Shown here piece by piece: positions 52,579 through 64,000 of a stretch of 64,000 nucleotides of DNA (positions are counted from its first letter, which is position 1; each line of letters starts with the position of its first letter). The stretch comes from Amblyornis subalaris. Lineage: Eukaryota; Chordata; Aves; Passeriformes; Ptilonorhynchidae. Location of the stretch: positions 15,928,816 through 15,992,815 of the forward strand of contig JACAXG010000008.1 in the NCBI GenBank assembly GCA_018881555.1, read 5' to 3'. Made by a program: the position numbers and the translations under genes. Below the pieces are notes generated by a model, which had not been told where the DNA came from, did no database searches, and saw nothing but the letters and a program-made list of their open reading frames with translations.

Positions 52579-55500
52579 CTGCAAGTTTAAAGACAAAATT
52601 AAAAAAAAATTTTAAAGCAAAGGTCTCCGAGCCAGCCGTAGTTTTTGTTTAACACGCGGCTATTGCACAAGGCAGAAGATGAGCAAGGTGTAATGCTTAT
52701 TTCCTCTAAATGTTTTGTAAAGGAAATGTTTGTAAATGTTTGTAAAAGGAAAGGTCCCAGCCCCTGAGCTGGAGTCAGAACCAGGGCTGGACCTCACGCC
52801 AGGAGCTTTGCAGAGGCCCTCAGACACCCAAAAGGCAGGATCTCTGCTGCCAGTGAAAAGCATCCCTCAGACATGTGTCACACCAGGTTTGGTAGGACAG
52901 TTGGTCCCTGTACACCCATATGCAAGTCACAACGTTACAGATTTTAAGACCTTTTTTTACTTTAATCACTGCTTTAACCATTTTTCTAATCCTTTGTCTC
53001 TCCTGGTCTTTAGGCATGTAGTGTAAGAAAAAACAGAACCCTGTGAAGGTCATAAACCACACAAGAATCAATAAAATCTTGAGGGAGGGAAGCCCACATC
53101 TCCTTGTTCGAGCACACTCCAGGAAATGACTCCTTAACGCCAACAGACATAAAGCCAGTTCTGATCCTATCAGTGAGCAGCCAAGTCACTGAAGAACCCT
53201 GAATAACTCCCTGAAGAGCTGGTAACATGAAGTGTTCCCTAAAGAGCTGGTAACATAAAGTTTAAATGCACTTTGGGATACACAGGCATGTGGCAGATGT
53301 CACACTGACATCAGGGAATGCTCCAGTGGTTTTATAATCACATTTATTAGAGTTTACATTCAAAACAAGTCTCTCCAGTCCAACTCCAGGGAAAGGAGAG
53401 CCCCACGAGCACACAGCGAGGGGCACTCAGCACTTGCAGACACACAACTCCATCAGTCACAACTCCATCAGTCAAAACTCATCAACTTAAAAAGCAATTC
53501 AATCCCCTCCCCAGCCCCAGATTCCAGATTTTCAGCCATTTCTCGTGAAAGCAGGATATAAACAAGCAGCACCAGATTCTCTTTGGAAGCCGAATTCTGC
53601 CAGCTTCTGCCCTTATCAGTTCTCCTACATCCACATCAGCCCTTTCCTTTCTCATCAGCCTTCAAGCCCTTGGGTAAATCCCTGTTTTTCACCATAAACC
53701 TTCCCAGCCAAGTTTTCTGGGAACACGAACACACACAAATGCTGCTGGACAGAGTCACCCAAGTACTGGAAATCTCTGCACCAGTACACGGCCTGACCCA
53801 CTCTCACATCTCTTTGGAAGAAAACAAAGCAAACCACCCTATTTTAGAAAGAAGCTTCTACAGGAAGCATCTTTTCTGCAGCAAGGGACACACAGAAAGC
53901 ATCAGTATCTGCCTAAGAACACAAGGAGTTGGCAAAACAAGTCATATTCTGCATGGCTATAGGGGGAAAAGAAAAAGCAACAACAAAGCAACAGAACAAG
54001 CTGGCATTTGGTNTGTGTGTTTGTGTTTTTCTTAGCAACTGATGCAACATACCCAGAAATTCCTTGGGACTGCAAAGAGGTCTCCACAGGCACTCCCAGA
54101 ATACTGGCTGAAATCTTTTAAGCTGAACATCTGATGTTGATNCAAAGAAAATTAAATGGAGCATGAAATGAAGCATCAAAATGCAGGAATCCAGAGGTAC
54201 TGGAAATTAGTCCACAAGCAGCAAGAACTAGACAGCTCTAACATGAAACTAAAAGGAAATGAGGTGATTAAGGCAAGGCAGAATATACAGCTCATTTCAG
54301 TCAATGAGAGGTATCGGATAAAAGCAGCATTTTAACAACTAAGACGGACTCAAAGCGAATATTGATAAGCAGGCAAGAAAGCTGAAAGCAAAAAGTGCTT
54401 GAATTTGAGTAAACACAAACATGCTGTGGAAGCGAAGGGCACTGAACTGTCACACTGAAGGAAGAAAACTGGGATAAACCCTGATAAACACCCCCAAGGG
54501 CTTATTAACCAAACAACAGCCATCAGCAAGACCAGATGAACAGGGGCTTAGAAAGGGACCAATATCCTCTTTAACAGTAAGTGGATTCCTACTCACAGGA
54601 ATCCCATTAGATGAGATGATGGCAGCTGGGATTGTACCCACTTCCAGAACAGCCATGAGCACTGTGAGGGAAAAGCCATGCAACAAGGACAGTGCTGTTG
54701 CTTAGAAAGGTGACTGAGGTTTCAGCCTTACTTTGGGACCAAAAGGTGTCCCTTGCAACTGCTCATCACCAAGAACACTGGTGCAAACAACCATCCCAGG
54801 CACAGCACTGCCATGCACCTCCAGCAACACGGTCTGGAGAGCCTGGGAAACACAGGAGGGGGAGTAAAAACTACACAGCTTTTCTGAACGCTGCATTTAC
54901 CAAGCCATACACCCTGTTCCTTGGCCAGCCCCAGCAGGAGCTTGCTGCTTCCAGAGCCTGCTGCCCGAGGCAGGAGCAGTCTCACTCTGCCTTGCACAAG
55001 AGCCCATCTCACCCTGTCCTTCCTCGAAAGACTCAAAGTACACAGATTAATTCAAATACACTCCTATACCACTGCTGCTGTTCTCCTCACTGTACTCTGC
55101 CCTTTGTACATTTTTTTCCCACAGAACAGAGCCTCCCCCAGCAAATGCTGTGAGTCTCCAACAGGACAGGCCCTGTTTTTAGTTTTGCTTTGATTCAGCT
55201 ACATGTGATCTTCACAGCAGAACAGGAACACTTTGCAGAAAGGCTCCTCTAGGGAAAAGGAGGAGCCTCTGGGGACAAGAACCAACACAGGCATAAACAG
55301 AAATGAACAGCACAATATAAACATCCAGCAGTCTATCAGCCAGCTTCCCCTTGGCAAGCTGTGCCACGAACTGCTGCTGATGCATCCCATCCAGCATCAG
55401 GCCTTTACTGACAAAGCAAGGGCTGTTCAGCAATCCTGCTGCAAGAGGAGACCCCTTAGAGCATTTTGCTTTTAAATATCCACTTCACTCTGTTGCACAC

Positions 55501-57280
55501 ATCAGCAGAGTGAGTGCTCTGCTCAGCAGAGAACAACATGCAGATGCAGCCCCAGGAAATCTGGCTGGCAGCAGCTGGCAGGGATGAAGGGTCCTGGGTG
55601 CTTCTGCTGCTTCCCCTCCGTCTAAACCTCTGCCAGCCATAGAGCAGGCAAACACTCTGCTTTCCTCTCCAGCCAAGTTCCTGCCTCTGTCATNCTCCCC
55701 CCTCCATTCTCTCTGACAGTCCAAGCCGCCCTTTTTCAAGGGGCAAAACTCAGTTTTTCCACAGCAGATGCCTGTGCAGATTCTGGCTCCATCAAAAATG
55801 CAATGCATTTAGTTTAATTTGGATGGTATTTCCTTAGCTGTGACCTGTGGAGGTGACAGCACTCCAAGCTGGCTCCATGTGGCTCCTCAGTACCTGACTA
55901 TGGCCAGCAACCCTGTGACCCCTCAGGAATGTCAGGTAAGAGCAACCAGACTCATTGTTGTGTGCAAGGGGGTACAGCAGGCTCAGGTCTCCTCCTCTNG
56001 GGCACCTTTCATAGCAAAGTTCATGCTCAGACCCTGGAGAAATTAAACATGAAAAAGTGACCAAACACTCCTATGTCATGGTCAAGACACCAACAGGAAA
56101 ATGATCCAGGTTCTCCCAATCTCATCCCATCCTGGGACACTGGTTTAACTAAATACCAAGCAGTACAGCAGGAGGCTCTATGGCCAGGGGGTCATTTGGT
56201 TATGGCAAACATTCCCAATTGCTATAAACTTCTGAGAACTTCAGTACAATTTTAGAAGTGCAGCTATGTAACACTGTTTTTCCAAAATCCTCGGTTTGGA
56301 AAAAGGTACCATCTGAGAAACCTAACAGATAAAAACTTTCCACAACCTACAGTCTGTCTTACTTTCAGGACCAAAAGACCCTCTCAGAAACCAGTTCCAA
56401 GACTCAGTGATTTTCCCAGCCTCAATTCTGCCTGCTCAATGGCACAGGTGCTTCCCACAGCCTCGTGTTCCCCACACATCACCATGAGAAAGGCACCAAG
56501 GCACCACATCTCCAACAATCTGCAGTCTCCTCCAGCCTGCAAGAGGCCTTCCTGTCATTCCGTTTGGGATTCATGCCCTGCTGGTTTGAGATCCTGCATC
56601 TACTGGAGCCACAACCTAGCTACAAAATCCTCTGGCTGATTCTGCTTCCTTGTTCTGGAATGGTCAACACTGCTTACTGCAGCCCAGATGAAGTCTGGGT
56701 ACAGAGCAGCTGGAGCAGGGCTGTAAATGCTGGATCACCCACATCCATATGAACCAGGAAAAGAGGGAATTTAAAATCACTTCTGCTGGCAGGCAAACCC
56801 CAAAGCCTGATTAATGCAGAACAGCTGTTAACAAAAGCTGTACATTAAAAACATTTATGCACATTCCTGTTCTTTGAATAATTGTCCTGGAACTAAGTGA
56901 AAACTTGCTACCCTGTTCCAACAGCACATCATTAATTACTGCATGCAGAGCACTAGTGCTGTGGATCAGCAGGATTAGGGGTTTACAGTAATTATGGGTT
57001 GTTATTTTACACTACATAGCAGTCCAATCACTCCCAAGGGCCCTGAAACAGATAATACTGGTGCTCTGCTGGGCAAAACAGACTTAGATTTTCTTATCTC
57101 ACACAGGATGTTGCGTTTCATGGCTTTCATAAACACACTGCAACTAACACTAAATGACTGCTGGCTGTTACAATAAAACTTAATGCTGCAGGATGTTTAA
57201 ATTACAGCAGTTTACAAATCCAGCATTCCAGTGAGACAGCCGATCAAGGTTTGATAACTCATCCACAATAAGTTAGCCAG
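52579..57280 (-). other. Interval between terminal exons A and B of the - strand gene
   Basis: This is about 4.7 kb that would be intron when exon B is used. Apart from the 28-bp duplication at 53.2 kb, no repeat or exon is recognised. Several open frames of 90-150 codons exist on the + strand (for example near 53.6 and 54.7 kb) but have no family features. Confidence 0.6.
53208..53263. repeat. 28-bp tandem duplication, two copies
   Basis: TCCCTGAAGAGCTGGTAACA at 53208 is repeated as TCCCTAAAGAGCTGGTAACA at 53236, a period of 28 bp with a few differences. It lies in the interval between the two alternative terminal exons. Confidence 0.85.
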
Positions 57281-57289
57281 TGCAACAGT

Positions 57290-57295
57290 TTTATT
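57290..57295 (-). terminator. Candidate polyadenylation signals for terminal exon A
   Basis: AATAAA on the - strand occurs at 57414-57419, 57378-57383 and 57290-57295. The last is followed by TGTTGCACTGG and TTATTGTGG, a plausible GU-rich element. Exon A would then have a 3' UTR of only about 0.2 kb. Confidence 0.5.
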
Positions 57296-57476
57296 GTGAT
57301 TTGATAGTTTTTTCAAGTTATGCGCTGTACAATCATTTGGTGTGGGTTATGAGTTGAGTTTTGGTGGGGCTTTTTTTTTTATTTCAAAGTGATTGGAATG
57401 ATTAGTTTTTCAATTTATTCTGAAGTAGAAGGATGAAAACAGCACCCCCAGTTCGATAGTTGATCAGCACACGGAT

Positions 57477-57536
57477 TCACTGATGAGCAGGGACTGTTAC
57501 AAGAGCGTCCTCGGGAGGTCTGGAAATGTCTACATT
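57477..57536 (-). CDS. Alternative terminal coding exon A of an unrecognised - strand gene
   Basis: On the - strand TATTTTTATTATTATACAG is followed by 19 codons, NVDISRPPEDALVTVPAHQ, and TGA. AATAAA hexamers follow closely. It is the paralogous partner of exon B (52519-52578): both begin AATGTAG directly after the acceptor and share N-V, R, E, A-L, T-V-P and H at the same positions. Phase 0 fits the donor of the exon at 60632-60696. Its end (A-H-Q) is not a PDZ-type C-terminus. Confidence 0.75.
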   Translation of the reverse strand, partial: NVDISRPPEDALVTVPAHQ

Positions 57537-59902
57537 CTGTATAATAATAAAAATACAGAGAACATTTATCATGCAGCAGTAAGAGCAACAAAAACCACCA
57601 ATCAGATCCCTTCACGAGTACACAGCTGCACTGATTGAGAAGCAGAGATGTTTTTAGCCCCCCACACCCCGAGAATGCAGCAGGCTGACAGCCGGTCGCT
57701 GTCCCAGAAGGAGACAGCAGGAAAATGTATTTACAGTAACCACTGCTCCCATGCTGACAGCATGACCCAAAGCTTAAGTCATTCACGTTTAGGAAGTGTT
57801 TTACAGGCCCAAGCAGGAATCCACTTAATCATGTGCTTCAGCACTTACACATCAAGCCACTTTCAGTGTTGTGCTGAGTTATGCCAGAAACTTCTGACCC
57901 AAAAGAAAACTTTTAATATTTGTGTTATAGGCAATGTACCACCTCTGACAAAATAAAAAATATATTCTGAGACACCTTAACCATTCATGGCTGATGACAC
58001 CAACTAGGTCTCATCTACTTTTGCAGCAGCTGCAGAAAAAANCTGACATTCAATGCAGCATTCAATCATTCAAAACCAAATGAAACCAAGACCCCAGCAC
58101 AGCCAAACACATCAGGAATCACATCTGCTATGGTACCACCTCCTGCAAGTCCCAAAGCCTGTGCAATTGGTATTTTCCCTTCTACCAAGAGAGCAGACTA
58201 TGATAAACTGTTCTGAAGTTCCTTATAAGATCCATTTTAGGCCAAATCATTGTCAATTCTTCAAACTTCATGCTGATGGGTTTCATCAGTTTTACTTGTT
58301 TCACACTGTGGTACACCAGCTCACCTTTCACTAACATCTTCTTCCACATGTCCCCTCAACAAAATGAAAAAGAGATCTGGCTATAAGCAATCTCCCTCTC
58401 TATCATTCAGTGACTAAGCCAGATGTGCAAAGCAGACATTTTACCCCAGCACTTGCCTTCTGGCCCAAAGAAGGGACCCAGCAACAGCTAAAGCAACTCC
58501 CCTGAATTATTCTCAGTGAAAGACTATGGACTCCTTCACTGGAAAAGGTCAGAACTTCAGCCACTACAATGCTCACAAACACAAGGCTTCAATCTGCTCC
58601 AGACAAATCNCCATGGTACTCTGAGGTTCACACATACCACAAACAAAGACTCCAGAGCTTTGCCTGCATTTCTGCCATGTGAAAATAGATGCTTTCAGCT
58701 GAGCCCAAAAGGAGNGCACTGTTCTGGAGCACGGACTACAAGTGACTGGTGGGTCACAGAACAGCACACTGGGCAATTCTCAATCCAATAGTTTCATTGT
58801 TTAACAATGCTGTTATGTGACACTGTATTTAATTAAATGCTTTGACTTCAATAGACTACTCGAAAACTTAATTTTACAGAAGTAATTAACATTTTCGTAG
58901 GTGATATAAATGNAAGNTTTTGAAATTTTCACAGTCCTCTGAGCAGCATTTAAATGCAGACAGGACCAACTTAGTCCTTCATTCAGACCTACTGCCTGAA
59001 CAGTGTANCATCACACATATTCACCAGGCTGGGTTTCCTTTGGGGCAGAAGGAGAGGAGAATTTGAGAGGTTTTTATGCAAATGCCACTACTCCTTTTTT
59101 AATTCTTATAAAATTCATTAACTCAATTTATTTCTGTTCAAATCAGTCTTGCATCTTTGTGTCCACTGCAATGCAAGTGTCTTCATGATCCTCTACATGC
59201 ACCTGAACAGAGCCACCCCACACCAGTGTCAGCATGCTCACATCACTTGCTAGGTATGTTGAGAGTCACTTGGCGATTCAGGCAGAGCTTTCCCCCTTGA
59301 AATAAACCTCTTCAGTTAGGAGTGGCATTTTCACCAACATTTTAGCAAGGTGTAAATTCAGCACCAATATTTTGATCAGCCAAACTAAAGATGTCCCATT
59401 CATCTACATTATTTAACATGATCTACTGCTCCGAGACACCCTCACATATTTTCACTATGCTTCTCCAGCTTTACATACTGTGGAAACACAAACTGGATTT
59501 CCTAAACATGACAAATCAAACTAAGATACAAAATGGTAAAGCAGAATGACAAAGCAGAAAGGGGAGCAGAGAGGAAATATGCAGTGCAGTTGTTTAACAG
59601 AAAACGTCCAAAAGTCAGTATTTTCAGAATTTGGAATACCCAGGTCATTAAAACAAAACTTCTTTGCAGAGCCCTCCAGCATGAATTCTGCACAAAAGTG
59701 AACCCTCAGAAAGGCATTGTGTGTCACATGCCCTATTGCATACACACATACAAACTCATTTCTCATTATATTCCTTTCACCATAAACAGCTGTTTTGAAA
59801 ATCACCAAACACAGTCTTTTTTTTTTTCCTCATATTATCAAACTGACTTCCAATTCACCAGTAGGCACTGCCCATAACCTCAGCATGGAGTCAGTGCCAT
59901 AC

Positions 59903-59924
59903 CTGGTGGCATCACCAGGAGGAT
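59903..59924 (-). CDS. Possible 22-nt frame-shifting microexon, - strand gene
   Basis: On the - strand GGTTCCCTTGCAG is followed by 22 bases and then the donor CCAG/gtatgg. In the frame leaving the exon at 60632 it would read ILLVMPP plus one base without a stop. It would then shift terminal exon A into a second open frame ending at 57415, or end exon B after a few residues. Both splice sites look usable, but a 22-base match to splice consensus can easily be chance. Confidence 0.2.
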
Positions 59925-60631
59925 CTGCAAGGGAACCAGAGATTTTTAATCGTAACACATTTTACACAACTTTCACGACGCAGCGAAGGAAGAGCTTTGC
60001 ACAAGCAGCAGAATCAACCTGGGCTCAGGTCACACCGGGGAGCACAGAGAGCCANGTGCCTGACGCACGCAGGGGACGAAGCTGCCGTGGGCTGACATCT
60101 CATCTCCACTTACATTTTACAAACACGCTCAATTTCCTTCCCCCGGTTGTCCTGCTGTATCCCGAGATCTAGTCTTCCTCTCCAGCTTTGGCTTAAAACA
60201 CAGGTGACATCATCAATTCCTCTTTTTCATGCAGCAATGACCACAGTGATGAAAAAGCTGATGATTTCCCTCTCCAAAACAAGCGTGGCCTGCATAACAC
60301 AACTGTCGGCTACACCTACTTCTGCTGAGTGACAAAGCCTGGCAGAACTTTATACTGCCAGCTTTATATATCAGCTTTTAGACTGATACCACATCTTCAA
60401 ATTCTCATCCACTTCTCAAAGACAAACTATTCCAGCTAGAACTCAAATGTAACATAAATTCGCTCAGTAAAAAATTTGCTCCCCCCTCAACAGTGAACCA
60501 GTAGCAAAGCTTCATATGTAAAATTAAATACACTCAGCTGAGTTATCAAATCAGTTCTAACCACAAGGACAACGGAAATCAGCTCAGACAGTACATTACA
60601 TCAAGTTCTCCAATTTGAAAAATATTCTTAC

Positions 60632-60696
60632 CTCAGGTTTATCTCTGTGTGTGTTTACAGCTTCAACATTCAGAAATATAGATTCTACTTTACATC
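60632..60696 (-). CDS. Penultimate coding exon of an unrecognised - strand gene
   Basis: On the - strand the acceptor is GTGTTTTCCATCTACAG and the donor is CTGAG/gtaaga. With one base from the previous exon, its 65 nt read [20 protein letters not shown] then PE with no stop; the other frames are closed. It enters in phase 1 and leaves in phase 0, which is what the flanking exons need. The sequence looks like a conserved protein segment but I cannot assign the family. Confidence 0.7.
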
Positions 60697-63600
60697 CTGT
60701 AGATGGAAAACACATTTTTAGACACATCTTTAAAAGTGAAGTTATAATAAAGATGCAATCTAATTTTGAGTTGCTGAAGGTTAATCACTTTCTCTTTCTG
60801 ATTTATACCAGAATTTCTTGAATTCTGAAAAGCTAAAGCTATTGAAATTAATCTATTCCACTTGGATGAACATTATTGTCAATCTGATAATCCATCTCCT
60901 CACCTTAACTTCATCATTATTTTCTTTGAACCAAATTCTTTTTTTTCAAACATACATGAATGTTCAGTGAGAAAGTTCTTATTCATTACTTTGTTTTTTG
61001 AACATCCTAGATTTCTGCATTACAATGAAATTCTACAAAGATAAATGCTACTCTCATTTTTTAAACATGAAAACAAGTACAAGAAGGTACAGTGTGTTGT
61101 TAGCAATCCCCATTTCTCTACATGTGCAGTTTTAACCCCCAGCTAAATGGAACTTCAAAGTTGACTCCTGAAAAGGAATTTCTGCTTTACATTCAAAAAT
61201 TCAAAACTCCAGTGAGGCAAGAAAAATTAGCAGTGAGAAGAAGCAACAACTTCCCAGCTAGTATAAACTGACCCACTTAGAGAATTATATAATTACTCAA
61301 TAACTCCATGGCCACAGCACTTTAAGCAATATCTGATTGCCAAACTCTGGCTTATCTCACATGAACATGACTTTTATAAGTGTCAACAACAACATTCATT
61401 AATAGTCACTTCCTCTGACATACCACAGAGTCCATCCTCTATGACTAGAGGGTTTTCAAATTTTTCTCCTCACTTATTCCCTAAAGTGTTGCTACATAAC
61501 AGAAAAGAGGGATTTCCTTGGAAAGCCACTGCACTTTAAAAAAATAAAAATAAATTAGTAAGGCCAGGATTTGCCTTCCCTTAGGGAAGCCTGTTCTGAG
61601 AATGCCCATTTGTCAGGAATGCTGTGAGCAACACTGTGGGAGGGCCAGCACTCAGAGAAATAGTCAGCCACGAAACAGATTTTAAGGAGGAATAGCACAC
61701 ATCTCCCACTGGAACAGGATCCTTAGTCATCCTTCTGTGCAGATTCACTGTCACCCTTGAGACCAAGCCAAAACAAGCTCTGCTCTGACCCTGCTGCTGG
61801 TCATTACTAAGGGCTGTTACGCAGCAGATGCTTCAGAGACAGCTCAGTCCTTACCACAAGCCGAGTTTAAGAGCCAAAAAAAAGCNTTGTATGGAAAGCT
61901 TTAAATATAAACTGAAGGGACATGAGTTACTCCACCGTAATTACCACATGCATACTCTCAGCTCATTTTTAATCACTGGTGAGCAAGTTCATACCTACAG
62001 CAAGCTGCAGTTTCCCTCTCTCCACAGACCACCACTACCCTGGACTGCTGGGAAAAGGTCTCATTTATCCTAATCCAGCTGTCAGGCTGTAACAGATGTT
62101 CCCCTAGCGCAGATCAGACAGTTAAGGCGGGAATGATGCTCAGGAAGAGCAAACCCCCAGGGGAGGCATTTCCCCAGAACAGGCTTGGCTGAAAGGTACT
62201 AAACACACCAGGTCTGATCCTGCATCCTGCCTGGCTGGAGCCAAGTGACACATCAACTTGGAATAGTGCCATGGATCAGTACTGTAGAAATAATTCACAC
62301 AATCCTTGTGTTTTCAGATGGCTGAATTCCAAAAAGTAAGTTGGCTGAAACGTGCTCATCAGACATACATATCACTTTAGAAAAGGACAATGGCATTTCT
62401 TACACCTAAGTCAAAAGGGCAAGGACAGTACTTCATACCACTTTATTTCCTTCCTCACTTAGTGTGTAAGCAAACTCTGCAAACATCCAGGTCCTCTTAA
62501 AATTTATAATCTGTCAACCAACTTCCCACCAAAAAAAACCCCCAACAACAACAAAATCAGCAGAATCCACCCACCCCCCCAAAACAAAGACAACCCCCAA
62601 AAAAACACCTCTCTGGAAAACGGGCAGAGACTAGCAGGTCAGAAGGGTCCAGTTGAAAAAAATCCCAAGTTTTAACTGCTCTGAATCTGTATTTTCAAAA
62701 CCCTGGCTTGTCATGCAAGGCTGGGAACACCAGATGTCACCACAGCCCAGGCCATCGTGACTGCAGGACAACACTGCCTGAATGACAAGAATGAAATGAC
62801 AAGAATCTCTTCAGACAGATTCCCAGCGCAGCAGCTGCTTTGTTTCATAGCGTACTTTGTTTCAACTTCGTTTGAAACGTAACAAAAAACAAAGCACGGG
62901 TCTAGACCTCCATTTTCCAGAGCTGATAATCAAAGACAGCTGCCAGTTAATGACCGGACCAGCATTTTTGGGCAATCCATTTCCTGATAATCCGCGTAGA
63001 TAATTCTCTGCCTATAGATGATCTGAAGTGTGATGAGGTATCAGCAGGTACAATCACTTAACGAAAACAACAGCAGGCACACACTAAGCTGATGCTGAAA
63101 CACAAAATCCATTAGCAATCAACCTAAAGCCCAACCCACACCCCACACTGCCCACAGAGCCCGGTGAAAGCCCCGGAGCCAAGCACCAGGAACAGCTGCT
63201 GACAAACAAGGTCAGTTCATGTGGTACTGTGAAGGTCCACGGAAAAAAATACTCCAGGAAAAAAAGGACAGTTATTTAAGGTTAAGGAAACACACTTTGT
63301 AAGATGATAAACCTACATAAACGTAGATTTGCCTGTCTTCTGAAAAGCAATACCCTCCAACACATCAATAAAAACAGAGATCTTGCTGTACCAGACATGT
63401 AAATGCATGGATTGGCAGAACAATTAGTGAAATAGAGTATGAACTGAGCATAAAGCTGTCCCCTCCAGCAGTTACTGCCACTGGTGGTTTCAGGCTTTCA
63501 GCAACACATATGTGTTTCCTGGCATATGGAAAAGCAAATGTAATCCAAAGGATTCATTTATTTTAACAAAGCTGTGCAGACATACATGCAATGTCAAACN

Positions 63601-63715
63601 TAATTATTTTAAAGCAAAATAAATTTAAAGTGTGTTTTAAACGCTTCACAGCCTTTCCTGATGACAGAAACAGTATAGCCAGACTTATATATTAAATATA
63701 CTTAGTACCACTTAC

Positions 63716-63778
63716 CATAAGCCACCGGTGTTAGCTTTAAGACAGTATGCAGTGGGCACTTCAGGTAAGGCAGTTGTT
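63716..63778 (-). CDS. Upstream coding exon of an unrecognised - strand gene
   Basis: On the - strand the acceptor is GGTTTGATTTCTCAG and the donor is TTATG/gtaagt, a strong match to consensus. The 63 nt read (x)QLPYLKCPLHTVLKLTPVAY plus G. That G joins the next exon's GA to form a glycine codon. A second frame is also open across this short exon, so the frame is chosen from phase agreement with the next exon. Earlier exons of this gene must lie beyond 64000. Confidence 0.65.
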
Positions 63779-64000
63779 CTGAGAAATCAAACCACAAATC
63801 ACATATGAAGTACAGGTTACAACTAACTTTTCTATTATGCTTCAGGTCAACCACTTGAATGTCTTTATCTAAAAGTATATCTGTTTTCCTAGCATGCAAT
63901 AGAGATACTAATCAAAGGGAGTAAAAAACCAATATCACAGTATTTCTGGTGAGGAGCAGCTCAGTAACACCAACTACCAAGTTTTGCATGGGGGTCAAAT

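Larger units (their letters stand above)
57537..64000 (-). other. Introns of the unrecognised - strand gene
   Basis: Apart from the exons at 60632-60696 and 63716-63778 and the doubtful microexon at 59903-59924, this 6.5-kb stretch shows no recognised repeat family, RNA gene or exon. No gene in this area reads on the + strand. Confidence 0.55.

Noticed and set aside
53583..55153. + strand frames of 150 and 153 codons at 53.6 and 54.7 kb
   Set aside because: They are antisense to the inferred intron of the - strand gene, lack family features and contain low-complexity stretches.
57415..57786. A 123-codon open frame on the - strand covering terminal exon A in another frame
   Set aside because: It runs through the intron and acceptor of exon A and has skewed, cysteine- and leucine-rich composition. 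The third-position pattern between exons A and B supports the other frame.

Overview
The window is vertebrate nuclear DNA, almost certainly from a bird. It has long introns, GT-AG splice sites, several CR1 LINE fragments with the avian CR1 3' end, and a solo LTR that resembles a songbird (passerine) ERVL-type family. Passerine is an inference from that LTR and from memory of its family, not from a search.

The main gene is PRKCD (protein kinase C delta) on the + strand. All 17 coding exons, from the initiator ATG (19245) to the TAA (47017-47019), can be placed with consistent phases and give a protein of 683 residues: C2-like domain, pseudosubstrate, two C1 fingers, V3 hinge, AGC-type kinase, and turn and hydrophobic motifs. 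Every catalytic landmark I checked is intact. No promoter or noncoding first exon was recognised in positions 1-19224, which is probably the long first intron plus possible upstream sequence.

Regions: 1-19224 is noncoding with two CR1 fragments and a 16-bp minisatellite. 19225-47019 holds PRKCD, with three CR1 copies in its first coding-exon intron, one in intron 3, and an 80-bp tandem duplication plus a complete 1,075-bp solo LTR in intron 10. 47020-49760 is the PRKCD 3' UTR and a short intergenic gap. 49760-64000 is the 3' part of a convergent gene on the - strand. I could not name that gene, but four exons can be chained by phase. It ends in two alternative terminal exons that are diverged copies of each other, 19 codons each, with different C-termini.

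Two observations stand out. First, a CAGCAG (NAGNAG) acceptor at PRKCD coding exon 10 falls exactly in the hinge where mammalian PKC delta is cut by caspase-3. Using one acceptor gives a DTTD/N site; using the other inserts one alanine and removes the DxxD pattern. Second, the duplicated terminal exons of the - strand gene look under coding selection and differ in carrying a PDZ-type C-terminus.
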